Part shown: positions 11,421 to 23,632 of the stretch, piece after piece
How positions within the stretch are numbered: the stretch's first letter is position 1
How the letters are laid out: every line of letters begins with the position of its first letter
NCBI GenBank assembly: GCA_023014485.1
Contig: JAJOZX010001002.1
Location: forward strand, 370,001-434,000
Source of the DNA: Bathynomus jamesi
Taxonomy: Eukaryota > Arthropoda > Malacostraca > Isopoda > Cirolanidae
Direction of reading: 5' to 3'
Length of the DNA stretch: 64,000 nucleotides
Program-made: the position numbers and the translations under genes
Notes under the pieces: model-generated
What the model was told of the DNA's origin: nothing
What the model saw: the letters and a program-made list of their open reading frames with translations, nothing else
Database searches by the model: none

Positions 11421-12611
11421 TATTTCTGGGGCAAACAACTTTGTTCTTTCTTTCGATGTAAAGTTTTATTGATAAGTTTCCATTGTTTCTTAGGATCGTC
11501 ATATTGTATTCCTGGAATTTATTGCTGTAGTACTCTGATTGTCTTTATAATTGAGTTATTTGGTTTGTTTCTGATGTATATTTCTTGAGGCACTGTACCT
11601 TTTTAACGTGTTTGTAGATTAAATGTTTTTGTCGGATGGCTTGTAGGAGAGGTTTATGTAGCCATGGTTTATTTTGCCTTTTATGAGTCTTGTTTATTGT
11701 AGTCACGGGAGAGCGTTTGTTAAATGCCTCATTTAGTATGTTTGAGAACTTCATAAATTTTTCATTTATGTCGTCTCTTCCTTCGAAGACTACAGACCTA
11801 TAATTCATTGAGTCCAATTTATGTTTCAGACCTAAATTCTCATTTATTTCTCTGACTTTTATTTTTACGCGATCTCTCTCTCTCTAGGATTTTATGACTC
11901 TCATTTAACGCCAAGAAACAGCCGAAATGGTCAGATATCCCAACAAAGGTATACCGTCTGTGTAGCTCAAAGAACCTTTAAACCATATATGATCTATTAA
12001 GGTTGAGTGTTTTATAGGTGTTGCAACACGTGGTGCTCGCATAATGTCTGTTTGAGTGTTTTAAGGTCTCTGTGTTTATTACCTATATTTTAAAAGCCAG
12101 GAAGATTGCTTTATGCTGTTTTATTTTATTGTGATTTGAAATAATGTTTATATTCTCAAGGAAGTGGATAAAGCCTCCGTTTGGAGGCCGGTAAATACCA
12201 ATTATATTTAAATTCGTATTTTTTAGGGATATATTTACCATACATGTTTCAGTAGAGACGGACAGTAATGCAAGATCAATATAAATTGAAATTACTGCTA
12301 CTGTACTTTTCTGCTGTCACGATATCTCGGAAAACATTTATAACCATCCAAGGGGGTATACATCTTTAGTCATTTCTTTTGTGTAGATTTCCGTAAGGAC
12401 TATGATGGAGAATCTTATTCCGATTAATTGTAATGGATTTTGTAACTCTTCAAAATTGGTATATATGCTTCTAATGTTCAAAATTAATATCATAAATTTA
12501 TTATTGAAGTTTAGATGGTTGGAACCTATGTTATTAATAGCGTAATAATCACTCGTTTATCTCGCAATAGTTCTAAAAGGCTTTCAGATAAATATAAGAC
12601 ATGTTTAAGAG

Positions 12612-13091
12612 CACTGAACAACAAATTTTTACTTTTATTCTATCTCAGCAACAAACAAAGCTGGTCTATATGAAGTCGACGCTGCTGATTCCGAAAATGT
12701 TATTTATTTTGGCGTATCACGCATAGTTTCCATGAAATCTTAAAAAATATTATACAATTATTGTATATAATATGTATAATGTTGTATATTGGATATAATT
12801 AATTAAATATTATACAAAATATTAAAAAATATTAACATCACATACTATAAGAGTAGCAATACACACGACGTAATAAGACAAACATCACACGTGGTCAGAG
12901 TTGTGAGATAATAAAATAAATGAACAGCTTTTACTACAAAAATTGAATATTTTTTCCAAAACAAAACAATGGAAATTTCTCAAAAACTATACGTGATAGG
13001 AAAATAATAAGACCATTTTTGTAATCAGCGTTAAAAACTCTATAACAATGACATAAAACGTTTCTTGAGACAAAATCATTGTTGAACAGTG
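12612..13091. mobile_element. CMC/Chapaev-like non-autonomous element (MITE), 480 bp
   Basis: The ends match those of the two larger CMC elements in this window: left CACTGAACAACAAATTTTTA at 12612, and right the complement of CACTGTTCAACAATGATTTT ending at 13091. Both ends also carry the inner motif GCTGATTCCGAAAAT/ACGCTGATTACAAAAAT and then a TATCACG..TAGTTT segment. The flanking trinucleotide GAG occurs at 12609-12611 and 13092-13094, a 3-bp target duplication. No ORF inside: an internally deleted relative of the elements at 23.6 and 33.8 kb. Confidence 0.85.
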
Positions 13092-13094
13092 GAG

Positions 13095-13870
13095 TTAAAG
13101 AAGGAAGAAGTAATAAAATTTTAGGGAAGCTGAAAAGAAAGCAAAAATTTGAGGAGGGTGTTGCAAAATTAAGTATTCAGTAAGGCACTTTTCTGTTTGA
13201 GAATCATATGTTTTTAATGTCTTCCGACAGTAGCATGAGTAAAGAGATAAATGACAGTAGTAAAAAAATAATAAAAATAATAGTAATGATAGTTGAAGAA
13301 ATAACAGTAATAGTAATAAGTAGTAGTAATGATGATGATGATAAAAATAAACAATAATAGTAATAATAGAATAAGTGCTAATCGTAGTAAATAACAAAAA
13401 CTGACAAGTTACATCAGGCAGGCCCAGTTACACTTTATGGTAAATTCTGAATAAATTAGTGGGATAGCGGTGATTCTGATCAGATGAACAAAGCAAACTG
13501 AACACTCAGAGACTCATCAGGCAAAATTCAGTTACAGATTATGGTATGCCTGCTCTGAATTTTTTGAATAAGTAGGACAGCGGTAAAATAATACTAATAG
13601 CAGTAGATATAACAATTGTAGCAACACTGGACAAATAATGCTAATAATAAAACTAAGGGGTTCACATTTTAAAACATATACGTAGTAATGAAGACTAGAA
13701 TATACTCCTATTTTTATCATTAATTATGATTATTATCATTGTGTGATCTGTTGGTGTGGGCCTCGGGTGAGCGTTTGAATTAGTTGCGACCGGGCTATTT
13801 AGTTATTTACATCAAAATTCACTTTCACTAGAAAGTTATTAAAATCATTAACAGATTTTATTGGGACTTT
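13095..13870. other. AT-rich sequence, probably inter-ORF LINE or intron DNA
   Basis: Trinucleotide-like AATAGT/GATGAT runs (13258-13375) and a repeated short motif (CATCAGGCA..CAGTTACA.TTATGGTA at about 13414 and 13508). No convincing coding sequence. Confidence 0.4.
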
Positions 13871-13876
13871 TACACC

Positions 13877-14548
13877 GGTCGAGATTTCTTTATATATACT
13901 GTGTTATCCCGTTGCGTGGGAAACACTTCCAGATCTCACCTGCGAAGTCTTTCTTGAAATCTCATCCTTTTGAAGAAGTTTCTTTTATAGCTGGTCCCAT
14001 ATCCGTTAACGGATATTCTTGGTCTCACCTGGATGCACACTCCTACGAATTTCCTTTTTATGTTTTCACTCGGGATCACAATCCTTCGCAAGGCCTCGAT
14101 TGTTTTTTGCTTTAGGTCTTCACTTTCGCTATCCACAGGTGTGTCTGGTTTACTAATTACCATAACGTTCATATACTGGGCCTGTTGGAGGTGTTTTATT
14201 CGTTCTTCCAGTTCCTCTGCTTCGTTCTGGAGGGTGTCAGCTCTCTCTGTGTGCTCAGTAGATTCTCTCTGCAGGAGTTCGACTTTCTGATTGAGGGATC
14301 CTACTTGTTCCGTGAGCGTCCGCGCAATCTCGTGGAACTCCTCGATTGAAAAGCTCTTGAGGAGCTCAAATCATTTGTGATTATCATTTCTCAGACCTGT
14401 TAGCATTTGCTTGTGTTCACTAGGGCCTTGCACTGCGGTAGTACTGCCTGTAGAGACAGGCAAAGAAGGGAGAGAGATGGCACTACCGCTTGGGGTCCAG
14501 TAGTTTGGTGTATCATTCGGAGTAAAAGAATTAGTACCGTCGCCCATG
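13877..14548 (-). pseudogene. LINE ORF1-like protein with coiled coil (minus strand)
   Basis: From ATG 14548 the minus strand reads MGDGTNSFTPNDTPNYWTP and then a Ser/Pro-rich stretch. This is followed by a clear coiled coil (EEFHEIARTLTEQVGSLNQK, then VELLQRESTEHTERADTLQ) and a small alpha/beta domain (NVMVISKPDTPVDSESEDLK to PTQRDNTVYIKKSRPV). Coiled coil plus a small basic RNA-binding domain is the usual layout of LINE ORF1 proteins. It is broken by two TGA codons that look like CGA-to-TGA changes, one before FELLKS and one after RLRR. It lies upstream, in the same sense, of the ORF2 remnant at 12.56-8.45 kb and is probably the same LINE. Confidence 0.6.
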
Positions 14549-15150
14549 ATATTTTGGTGAGAGGAGCTTAGCCGTTCGCCCCTCCTCCTTTCGGATAGAT
14601 CGCTGGATAGCGGTTTTTGTTGTTTTATAAATTTTTATTTGTGTTGAATTCAGTGCAAAATTTCTTAGAAAATTGCTACTTTCTTGATCGTGAAACCAAA
14701 TTATAGATATAATGTTAAAAAAAAATAAACGTGTAAAAAAGTAATGAAATGGTTAAAATCCCCAAAATTTAACAGATAAAACAAAAAATACTAAAAACTG
14801 CGAAGCTTTCCGAGGGAGGCAACCCTCTTCGTTCAGGCGATGAAGGAAACTAATGTAAAAGTGTAAAATAATTTCATTTACTAAAAAAAGCGTTATGCCT
14901 CTGGCAACTCAAAACGGTGCAAAATGTTCCGAAGAACGGGTGATTTTGAAAGACAAAACTTAGTGACAAAATCAAGCCGAAAAGTTCCGTCTCTAATATT
15001 GAAATTATCAGTATTTCTTGTAATTTAAGCTTCAGTAAGTTTTCTCTTTTTGTTATTATTGTTATTTATTACTATTTGATATATTTTATTACTGATACTT
15101 CGTTATTATTGATATTTCTTATATGTATATGTTAGTCGTTAGTTGAACTG
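14549..15150. other. LINE 5-prime UTR / junction between two divergent LINEs
   Basis: Holds the presumed 5-prime UTR of the minus-strand LINE (note the GAAGAGGGTTGCCTCCCTCG segment, complement at 14806-14830) and the unmarked start of the plus-strand LINE. No coding pattern and no clear target duplication seen. Confidence 0.35.
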
Positions 15151-15159
15151 AAACACCAA

Positions 15160-15813
15160 CACGTGGTGTCAAATCAGAAAAGTGCGATTTCGCTAAACAA
15201 TTTCGGTCAGAGTTAGATGCGTTGAAAGAGACGCTCCTCCCAAAGCCCAGTTACTCGGAAGTTGTTCAGCAAGTCGGAACCCCAAGAAGTGCGTCGGGCA
15301 GCGAGGAAAACGAAATCCCTTCCCCCAACTTCCCCCCTAAATGTGGGGTGGAAACGCAGCATGCAGGGGAAGCAGTCAACCTCCCTCCTGTTCAGGAAAG
15401 GACTCCTCCCGATTTCACAATGAGGAACAGTGACTGTCCGATGCCAAGAGACGAGGCATCACTGCCCTCTTCCTTACCTTGGACTGCAGGGGAGAGTCGT
15501 TCGATTACTCAAACGCCTCCCTCGGCGTGCAGTGCCCTCCCTCTCCCACCGAAGGAGAGGCACGCGCGCCCGTCAGGATATAAACACCGCCCACAGACCC
15601 TCACCAAGCCACAGAGTAGGGGAGAGGCCTCCTATCCCCCCAAGGTCGTGCCACTCATCCCCCAGTCAGGCGAACCCTGCCTCAGGGAGATTGAGGGAAG
15701 AAGACGGGTGGGTCACACTTAACAGGTGCTCTTCACGGAGGGTTCCTCAACCTGTCTTCGCGGCATTTCAACCCGTACAGTATGAGTCAGTGGCCAGACG
15801 GTATTATTGTTAA
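15160..15813 (+). pseudogene. LINE ORF1-like, Pro/Ser-rich, frameshifted
   Basis: Open from a stop near 15140 with no upstream ATG: KCDFAKQFRSELDALKETLL, then PKPSYSEVVQQ and a long Pro/Ser-rich region. A frame change near 15.66 kb is needed to read on into REEDGWVTLNRCSSRRVPQP. Its position just 5-prime of an endonuclease/RT ORF on the same strand suggests LINE ORF1. No zinc knuckle or RRM can be seen, so the assignment rests on context. Confidence 0.45.
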
Positions 15814-16304
15814 GGAATTTATTCACTTTTCCAGATTTGATACCAGGCAAAATAATAATAATAATAGGCGTCCTAACGGTAATGCCTGAAATTTGTACTG
15901 TGTATAATAATAATCATATTAATAATAAATTTTCTATCAGTCATGGCGGATAACTTGTTGAAAATAGTCTCATATAACGTAAGGTCACTGAGAAATTCAA
16001 TTGTAGATGTTCATAAAATCTGTGACAGTGCAGATTTGATACTCCTGCAAGAGCTAAAATTTCTCTCGACCATCCATGATGACTCTATGTACCATGCGTC
16101 ATCAGCAGTAGACTTGTCAGATGAATTAATGTACGGTAGGCCTTTTGGTGGTGTTGCTTCTTAATAAGGAAAAATTTGTCAAAACATATAAAATATTTAA
16201 CAAGCAATAATGTAAGGTTGTTAGTCATTGAATTACAAGTGAACAATGCTTGCATATTAATTGTAAACTACTATTTACCATACAACAACGGCAGTAATCT
16301 AGAT

Positions 16305-16477
16305 CAGTGGTTCCCAACCGGTTTTGGCTCATGGCCCCCTTAGGAACCTTATTTTTTCCTGTGGCCCCCATAAGCATTATTTTCAGTAGGTAATATGCAG
16401 ATTAACTCTATTTTACAAAATAACATTTTCCTGTGGCCCCCTTCAAATGTACCATGGCCCCCGGTTGGGAAACACTG
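16305..16477. mobile_element. hAT MITE, 173 bp
   Basis: Termini CAGTGGTTCCCAACCGG and CCGGTTGGGAAACACTG, with several GTGGCCCCC repeats inside. Flanked by TCTAGAT copies (ATCTAGAT before; TTCTAGAT starting two bases after the end), close to the hAT target consensus. Inserted in the LINE endonuclease region. Confidence 0.8.
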
Positions 16478-18273
16478 AATTCTAGATGAATACATTGATT
16501 TGCTGTACAAAATTAAGTCATTATCAGATAACCCCAAATATTCTCACTGTATGATAATGGGGGACTTTAACGCGCATGTGAACTCGGAATTCTTTGTAGA
16601 ATTGGGTAACATGTGCGAGTCGGCCAAATTAAGTGTAAGTGATATAGATGTAATAGGGGTAACCAGTGGTAATTTTATGATACATACGTTAGTGATACGA
16701 GTGGTACCACCAGGTGGATTGACCATTGTCTCACTAGTAATAATCTAAAGGATCGAATTGTTAGACTTCATATTCTGCATGATTTCCTTCTTTCTGATCA
16801 TAGACCATTAGAACTATTAATTAATTTTACCAATTTATGCCCAACACGACATAACAAGAACTCAATAGGTAAGAATGATCGCGTCGATTGGTCTAATGTT
16901 AATATACAACAGAGAATAAAATACAAAGACAGAACAGGTCACCTCTTTAATAATTTAGAAATTTTGCATCTTGCCTGTAGTAATCCTTGCTCAAATGATT
17001 CTCACTGGTAAACTCGTAGCTAGGTATTATAGTAAGATAGTATCCCTGTTAAGAGAAGCAGGAAGCCCCCTAATTAAATCTTACAATTATTATACTAAGA
17101 TTATTCCTGGATGGAATGATTTTATTGCCCCCCTGAAGAGGGAATCGAAAGACGCCTACGATTTGTGGTGCTTTCATGGTAGACCCAGATTAGGACCAGT
17201 ATACATGAATGTGTAGAAGTAGGGGTCAGTATAAGGCGGCCATAAGGCGATGTAAACATGAAGGAGAGTCTATTCGAGCATCAAAAGCCTGTGAAGCTCA
17301 CATTAATAACGATAATAACAAATTTTGGAAATTTGTTAATAATCAAACGGGTGTCAAAAGTGTCCTCCCTCCGACAATCGATGGGGTGTCGGGGGGAGGA
17401 TGAAATTGCAAAGCTGTGGAAAAACCACCACTATAACATTCTTAACAGTGTGAGTAGGGATAATCTTAAGATAGATTGCAGCGAAACGCCTTTGGGAGGG
17501 ACAAGGGGAAAATATTTTGATATCAATTCCTGAAGTAAAGAGGTTAATTAAAGAGTTAAAGACTGGTTCTGCTTCAGGGGTGGATGACCTATCGAATGAG
17601 CACTTAAAATATGCCAACGACGTGGTATGTCTGCATATATCATTGCTCTTATCAGCCATGCTTGCTCATAGCTATATCCCTGCAGAGTTCATGAGGGTAT
17701 ATATCTTGACCCTGGTCAAAATAAGTATGGAGTGTCCAGCAATAATTACAGGCCTATTGCTGTTGCTTCCTGCTTCTCGAAACTACTAGAAAAACTCTCT
17801 TTACTCATTAAATGATTACCTATGGACATCTACTCCTAATCAGTTTGGTTTTAAAAGGTCCCACTCAACTGACCTGTGTATCTATGTACTTAAAGAAACA
17901 ATATCTAAATACACTGACAGTAATTCAGCTATTTATAGCTGTTTCCTAGATATAAGTAAGATATATGATAGAGTGAACCACAATATTTTATTTAAAAAAC
18001 TAGAAGACAGGAAGGTTCCCATGTACATATTAAATTTATTGAAATTTTGGTATTCCCACCAATTTCTTACCGTCAGGTGGGGCAATGTACTATCCGAATG
18101 TTTTGGCTCCTCTTTCGGGGTGAGACAGGGCTCCTTGCTCTCTCCTATGCTGTGTAATGTGTATATTGACGGATTAATTGCTTCACTTAATGAGGCAATA
18201 GTAGAATGTTGTATAGATAACACAATGATAAATAACTTAGTTTATGCCGATGATATGGTGTTAATAACTCAGG

Positions 18274-18488
18274 CAGAGCTGGGCACTTGCGGTTTTTTTT
18301 TGCGGTACTGCGGTACTACCGCACTACCAACCGGTACCGCATAACGCAGTACCGCAAAGGATCGCTGAAAGTACAGCCTGTACTTTCAGCGATCCTTTGC
18401 GGTACTGCGTTATGCGGTACCGGTTTGGTAGTGCGGTAGTACCGCAGTACCGCAGTACCGCAAAAAAAAACGCAAGTGCCCAGCTCTG
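18274..18488. mobile_element. Palindromic foldback MITE, 215 bp (copy 1)
   Basis: The whole element is a near-perfect palindrome with arms of about 105 bp. It starts CAGAGCTGGGCACTTGCGG and ends with its complement, with GCGGTACTGC/TACCGCA motifs repeated through the arms and centre GTACAGCCTGTAC. It interrupts the LINE RT right after YADDMVLIT. The target duplication is not clear here (AACTCAGG versus TATAATAA), but the second copy at 35003 has a perfect 8-bp one, so hAT-like mobilisation is likely. Confidence 0.88.
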
Positions 18489-19095
18489 TATAATAATAAG
18501 TCCCTCTGTTAAAGGTCTGGATCGACTACTAAAAGTCTGCGAAGTGTATTCACAGAAACATGATAGTCTTTTTAATGTTACAAAAACTAAGGTTATACAA
18601 TTCCATCCTAAAAGCTGTATTCAGCCAGCTGATATTAGGTTTAAAATGAGAGGTGAAGTAATTGAGGAAGTACAAGAGTTTAAGTATTTGGGTCAAACTA
18701 TCACCACCACCTCCTTGAGTGATGACTCAGATATAAGAAAACAATCTCGAAGCCTTTGTGCTAAAGCGAATATGACTATAAGGAACTTTCGGTTCTGTAC
18801 AAGTGAAACTAAAAACACACTTTCGTACTTTCTGCAGTAATATATACGGACAGCAACTGTGGGTGAATAATAAAAAAGGTTCTGGTAGAACCCTAAATTT
18901 GCTGTACAACAGGTCTTTTAGACTCTTACATAAATTACCCCCGAGATGCTCAGCTTCGCAAATGTTTGGTACCCGCAATGTCCCGAGCTTCCCGGAGGTA
19001 ACAAGACGTGCTCAGTACAGTCTAATGCAAAGAATTAAAATATCAACCAACAATTATCCAAGCTATCCATGAGTTGTGCTCTTTATCCTCTAAGC

Positions 19096-19176
19096 CAGGG
19101 GTTCCCAAATTGTGTTCCACGGAACACTTCTCACGGTATACAAGTGTTCCGCGGAACACCAATTTGGGAACCCCTG
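19096..19176. mobile_element. hAT MITE, 81 bp, with perfect 8-bp target duplication
   Basis: Termini CAGGGGTTCCCAAATTG and CAATTTGGGAACCCCTG, flanked on both sides by CTCTAAGC (19088-19095 and 19177-19184). The element is almost entirely palindromic (GTGTTCCACGGAACAC inside). Confidence 0.93.
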
Positions 19177-19607
19177 CTCTAAGCTATGGAGTTCTTGGTA
19201 CGAAAACGTATGTCTGTAGCTCCACTTAACTTCGACATTACTGTATTATTTCTAACCAACTGTATATATTTCTGTCCTTAGTATGTGAACTGTCATTGTA
19301 TTAATAATATTTGTCCTATACAGTAGTCTGCCAATAAACCTTTTCATTTTCATTTCATTTGTAGTGAGGAATAAGAGGACGAGTAGGTGGTACAATTTAG
19401 CGGTGTCAATTTTGGGGGTGAAATGACTAAATTGAAAATCATGTGATTTGGTAGCAATTTAATGTAATCATTTGACATACAAAATAATATCCTTGCTTCA
19501 AAAACAATAAAAAATAACTCCTACCTACATCAATTTTAATTCAAAAATTCCATTTTTCCGTAAATTCGTAACAAAATAACAAATGTGTGCAAACATCCAA
19601 TCAACAT

Positions 19608-21949
19608 TTAAAGTGGCAATAAGATATCATTCAGAGTCTTTATTTGAAAGTAACCAATGCAGTCATGTCCTTTTTGCTGCGGTTCCTTGACATCAGCATT
19701 CGGCTTGCTACTTGCGCTTTGATGTAGCCTTCTCGCCTCGTGACTGTAAACTTGACTAGCTGCTTCTGTGACCATTTTCACACATCTCTCCACACTCTGA
19801 GTGTGAGAAGGCCACTTTGGCACTTGCATTGGGGCCTCTTTAAGTTGTGCTAAATCTTTGTTTGTTATACATGTCAGTGGTGGCTCCAAAACTTCCGAAC
19901 TCAAGTTAACTAATTCTGACAATTTCGTGGCATTGACGTTTATCGGAGGTACCTTCCTTGTCTGAACAGAGCAGTCTCCCAGCTGGTCATCATCTAGTGA
20001 TGTTCCTCTAAGCTTTAGAATGATTTCCACAGCCTCAGTTCGCTCTTTGGTACATTGGCTGCAGAGTATTGCTTGCAAAACTGCCTCTGGCATAGCATAC
20101 CAAGCGGACCTTCTCACCACAGGTAACACAATGTCCACCACTACTTTCCTTTGGGTTCTCAGTAGCTGTAATTGAAACAAGATGTGGTTGGGCCCCTCCA
20201 TCCACATTGGATTAAGTTTTACATTGAACCAGTGAGGAAGATAAAACCCAATAATAAATTCAACAATCAACATCAAATTCTGTAGCATTTTGCCCTTCAG
20301 TGCATGTTTGGAAACCCAAATCCTGCAGAAACGAATCGCTGTGGTTAACCAACGACTGTGACTTACGGGTCCAATCTCCAAGAGAGCCAGATTTTGAGGC
20401 AACTCTCCTGATATGATTGCTTGAACAATACGATAAGCGTAAGAGTGATCCGTGCTGAGGTCTTTGATAACTTCTTCAGACAACACTGGAAGGGGGCCTG
20501 ACCACTTGTTGTTGCTCTTTGTAGGACCATCAAGTTCCTGGATGAGACGACGAAGAGGTAGTTCCCCTGTGTGCAAATCACATACAATCCAAACAAGCCT
20601 TCTACCAAGTTTTTTCTCTAAATGCGTCATAACACCGCCCTACCATCCAGTGTTCACCGCAGTTGAGTCTCCACCAACGGCCTGCAGTGAACTGTCAAGT
20701 CTTCTTTCTTGAAGCCAACATATTATTTGATCAGCAATTGCCTCTGCATGTTTCTTGCCTTCTACTTCTACTTCTGCTTCTGCTTCAGGAACAAAGTGAA
20801 ACAAATAGCGGCAACCAGGTTCGGAACACACAGAGTAGTGTTCCTCTTTGATGAGACCGGGAAACTTTCTGTCCATTCCCTCTACCTCTAGGAGAACTTT
20901 TGTGTCATCTCTTCTTCCATCAAACAAAAGGCAAGAGAGACCTTCCTCCTTCAAATCTTTTTCATGCTGATCAGATATTTCCTTCATTATTTTTCTTGTG
21001 CTCTTCTTATCTTATTATGATCTATCACTAAGGATGTATCCTCTCGGCTGATGAGGCCTGCATCTATCCAAGCGGCAGTGGCAATCTCTGCAGTCTCTCG
21101 TAGCCCCGTATGGTGGCGAATACTGGCAAGGGCAATGTTTGAGATGTCTTTAGTGTTGTATTTCATTCTCTTCGGCGAAGGTTCAGATGGCATTTTGGAG
21201 CTATCATCTGATGTTGCTTCTTTCTGTTAATCTGAAGAGCTTTCAAAGAAGTGAGAAACCTCTTGATAGAGCTCTTCATCTCTTTGGGTGGCTTCTTCAC
21301 TCTTCTTTTTCTTCCTTTCTTCCCTCTCTCGGATTTTCTCTCTTTTCTTAGCAATAACAATATGTTTTTTGGTTTCTGAATAATCTGCCGAACCAATCTG
21401 CATACTTCCTTGGCCTCCTGCCTTTGTTCTCTGCGCCTTTATGAAAGCCAGCTCCAAAACAGGGATCATCTTCTCACGAGGACAGCGACAATCAATGTGA
21501 GGGTGAGGTTCTCTTCTGAATGAGGGAGAACAATTGGCTTCAGAACACAACTCTATGAGACACTGGCAGTTAAAAATGTCAAGAAGAGTATCAAGTGTGT
21601 GCAGAAATTTATTTTTCTTTGCTAGTTTTCCTTTAACAAGTGATGTCTCAACTGCTTTGTGCCACAGCTTTGTTAATTTTAGCTCAATAGTTCTATACTG
21701 ATTGAGTACAGGTGGTTTGAATAACACATTAGCTTTTTTCCACTGATGCAGAAGAGGGGGAATCATGTCCCTTATGAGCTCTTTCTCTGTGTACTTCCTT
21801 CTATCCTTTGTATTTTGTTCACGGAGGAGTAATCCTAGTCTCAGCATGTCTCGCACTGTTGGTAGTTCTGATACGGGAAGCTCCTTGCCTGTACCGACTA
21901 ACAGGCTCAAGTGGCATGACGACTGACCTCTTGTCTTCAATTTTGGCAT
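19608..21949 (-). pseudogene. Transposase-like protein, FDGR/NTG/HTGELPL/VER lineage
   Basis: About 780 codons in all. The N-terminal helical domain (VRDMLRLGLLLREQNT, LTKLWHKAVETSLVKGKLAK) is followed by a Cys-rich patch (CQCLIELCSEANC, then HIDCRCPREKMIP) and a Lys/Glu coiled coil. The catalytic-looking core has LLFDGRRDD, VGGDSTAVNTG, VCDLHTGELPLRRL, SHSRWLTTAIRF and finally HTQSVERCVKMVTEAA. This order (D, D, C-x2-H, RW, E-R) resembles hAT transposases, but I cannot name the family. Breaks: TAA in frame at 21229-21227, a 1-base deletion near 20990, and TAG after NTGW near 20640. The relative at 42.3-43.9 kb reads Lys at that last stop. Not a known host gene as far as I can tell. Confidence 0.72.
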
Positions 21950-22276
21950 CTTAGGAATATCTGAAAAGAAAGAAAAACATTTAAGTATTTTATATCAATT
22001 ACGATGTTTCAAAGTTTAGTCATTCGATGTTCTAAAATTCAATAAAAAATATTTCATGGGATTACAACATAATTAGACAGAAGAATATGATAATAATAAA
22101 TAACTGTATTAATCAATAATCCATACTTACAGTTAAACTGTAGTATTCGTCTAGTAGAATAACTATGAAGTAGATACAAGAGCAATAACAGCAAACCACC
22201 ATCTATGACATCTAAGAGGCAACTGAGGACTGAGAGTGAGGGACAGTTCTATTCATGTTTTGACTTGTACATTGTA

Positions 22277-22410
22277 CAGTGTTTACAGGAAGTCTCGCGC
22301 CTCTGTCTCGTCCCAAGCTAGTCTGTTAGGTATAAAATGGGCGGTCCTTATGGCAGCGGAGGTGTGTTCGGATTGGTGCACATAATTGCTCTAACCCCAT
22401 CAATGACGTC
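22277..22410 (+). repeat. Left terminal inverted repeat with a TATA box
   Basis: Partner of 30791-30924. Contains CTAGTCTGTTAGGTATAAAA, followed by GGCGG, facing inward. Confidence 0.85.
22331..22338 (+). promoter_or_regulatory. Candidate TATA box inside the left inverted repeat
   Basis: TATAAAAT followed by GGGCGGTCC. The mirror copy at 30863-30870 would drive transcription in the opposite, also inward, direction. The left copy points toward the transposase remnant at 26.2 kb. A sequence match only. Confidence 0.35.
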
Positions 22411-22642
22411 ACATTATCATTGTGTTGATCACTCTATCTATTTATATATAGAGACATACTGTATATAGATATATATAGAGTATGCAGGGGATAACGTGTC
22501 TCAGTCCCAGCTATGGTAGTTGTCTTACAATTAACAGTCCCAAGTGCAAGTTACGTTAACACCTCCACATAAACTACCCTGGACTAAAATAACATACGTG
22601 AAGCCCTTACCCACAAACCATTTAAAAGGTGTGATTTAAAAG

Positions 22643-22677
<35 letters not shown>

Positions 22678-22684
22678 TCCTCTC

Positions 22685-22725
<41 letters not shown>

Positions 22726-22733
22726 CGCATGGC
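22643..22733. repeat. CT microsatellite
   Basis: Near-continuous (CT)n. The rest of 22411-23632 holds no recognisable gene. Confidence 0.9.
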
Positions 22734-23632
22734 AATGTATCCATATAACGTTAATAATAACCGAAACTCGAGAAAATATACTCTCTGCCTTCCGCTCTAC
22801 TCCAAATCCTTTTCTCATAGTCTCTTAGTGACCTCTTAATACAAACTAATCTATCATATTTTGCGACTTTTTACTCTGTAGGATTCAATTCATTCCTATA
22901 GTGTAAGAAATACTTAAATTCATGTGTGTATTATGCCATATGATGTGCGTAATAAATAATCATTTTTAAATAGTTGGAGCGTTCAAGGTCATCTGTAATA
23001 ATCTATAGACTACCCCTCAAGCCCACTCTCAACACTTAGATTCCCCTAAGACACAGGCGTCTTCAAGTAACATGAATGCGTAGAGATCTAAGATGTTAGA
23101 TTCCATATTATATAATTTATGTGCTAGGTTTAAGAACGCTAGCATTGAAGGATGGAAGGAAGGGACAGTAAAAGCGATAATAGGTTTAATGAAGGAAGTG
23201 GAATGAGGATGGAGGTAAGCTTTGCTATGTCGAAGGAAACGAGGTTGGGTGGGAATTACGAAGGGAGGAGGAAATGCTAAACACAAACTCAAATATTTAT
23301 TTTAATGCCCTAGACCTAGAAAGACAAAGAGCAAAATACCTTAAATTAACAATGAATTGACAGAAACAGAAGAGTCTGGTCTTAGACGCACTGATAGGTT
23401 TAACGTATGTGGCTAGAGGCCGCCACTCAGAATTACCACTACTACCTAAGTAATAAGGTTATTTACTATGACAGAGTAGTCATGAGTAGTTATGGAAATA
23501 AAATATGATTATACTGTTGATGGCTGACTATATTCAGTTGGGATATAAACTATTGCTGACATCTTTGGATCCTTGGCTTTTAAGGCGAATTTTTTATGCA
23601 TATGTTCAACAAAATAGGAAATTGGCTGATTA

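Larger units (their letters stand above)
8450..12560 (-). pseudogene. LINE ORF2 remnant (endonuclease and reverse transcriptase), interrupted by a mariner
   Basis: Reading the minus strand from about 12.56 kb down, the pieces appear in LINE order. An APE-endonuclease start (ILNIRSIYTNFEELQNPLQL then a LTE motif) lies near 12.5-12.38 kb. The linker before the RT (NKPWLHKPLLQAIRQKHLIYK) is at 11.8-11.55 kb. RT palm segments lie at 9.86-9.31 kb, including KAFDTISHDIL, a NWFKSYLCCRSQY segment and a GVP motif. A C-terminal piece with WNNLPNE is near 8.5 kb. Frameshifts and stops separate the pieces, so it is dead. The mariner at 10052-11420 sits between linker and RT. The LINE clade is not assigned. 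Confidence 0.75.
15943..19072 (+). pseudogene. LINE ORF2 remnant: endonuclease and reverse transcriptase with YADD, carrying two MITEs
   Basis: Begins MADNLLKIVSYNVRSLRNSI (APE-type endonuclease, with a later MIMGDFNAHVN motif near 16.56 kb). The RT follows: LIKELKTGSASGVDDLSNEH (about 17.54 kb), NQFGFKRSHSTDL (17.84 kb), FLDISKIYDRVNHNIL (17.95 kb), VRQGSLLSPMLCNVYIDGL (18.12 kb) and VYADDMVLIT (18.24 kb). After the palindromic MITE it resumes with ISPSVKGLDRLLKVCE and ends near KISTNNYPS. Several frameshifts show it is dead. A second fragment of the same clade (SPSVKGL motif) lies at 54.3-55.3 kb on the other strand. Confidence 0.85.
15160..19370 (+). mobile_element. Non-LTR retrotransposon (LINE), plus strand
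   Basis: Combines the ORF1-like and ORF2 remnants with a 3-prime end rich in ATTTTCATTTCATTT just before 19370, after an AATAAA-like signal (CCAATAAACC near 19331). The 5-prime boundary is not defined. Hosts MITEs at 16305, 18274 and 19096. Confidence 0.7.

Noticed and set aside
13095..13397. Hydrophobic Tyr/Leu-rich ORF on the minus strand
   Set aside because: Derived from AATAGTAATAATG-type low-complexity DNA.
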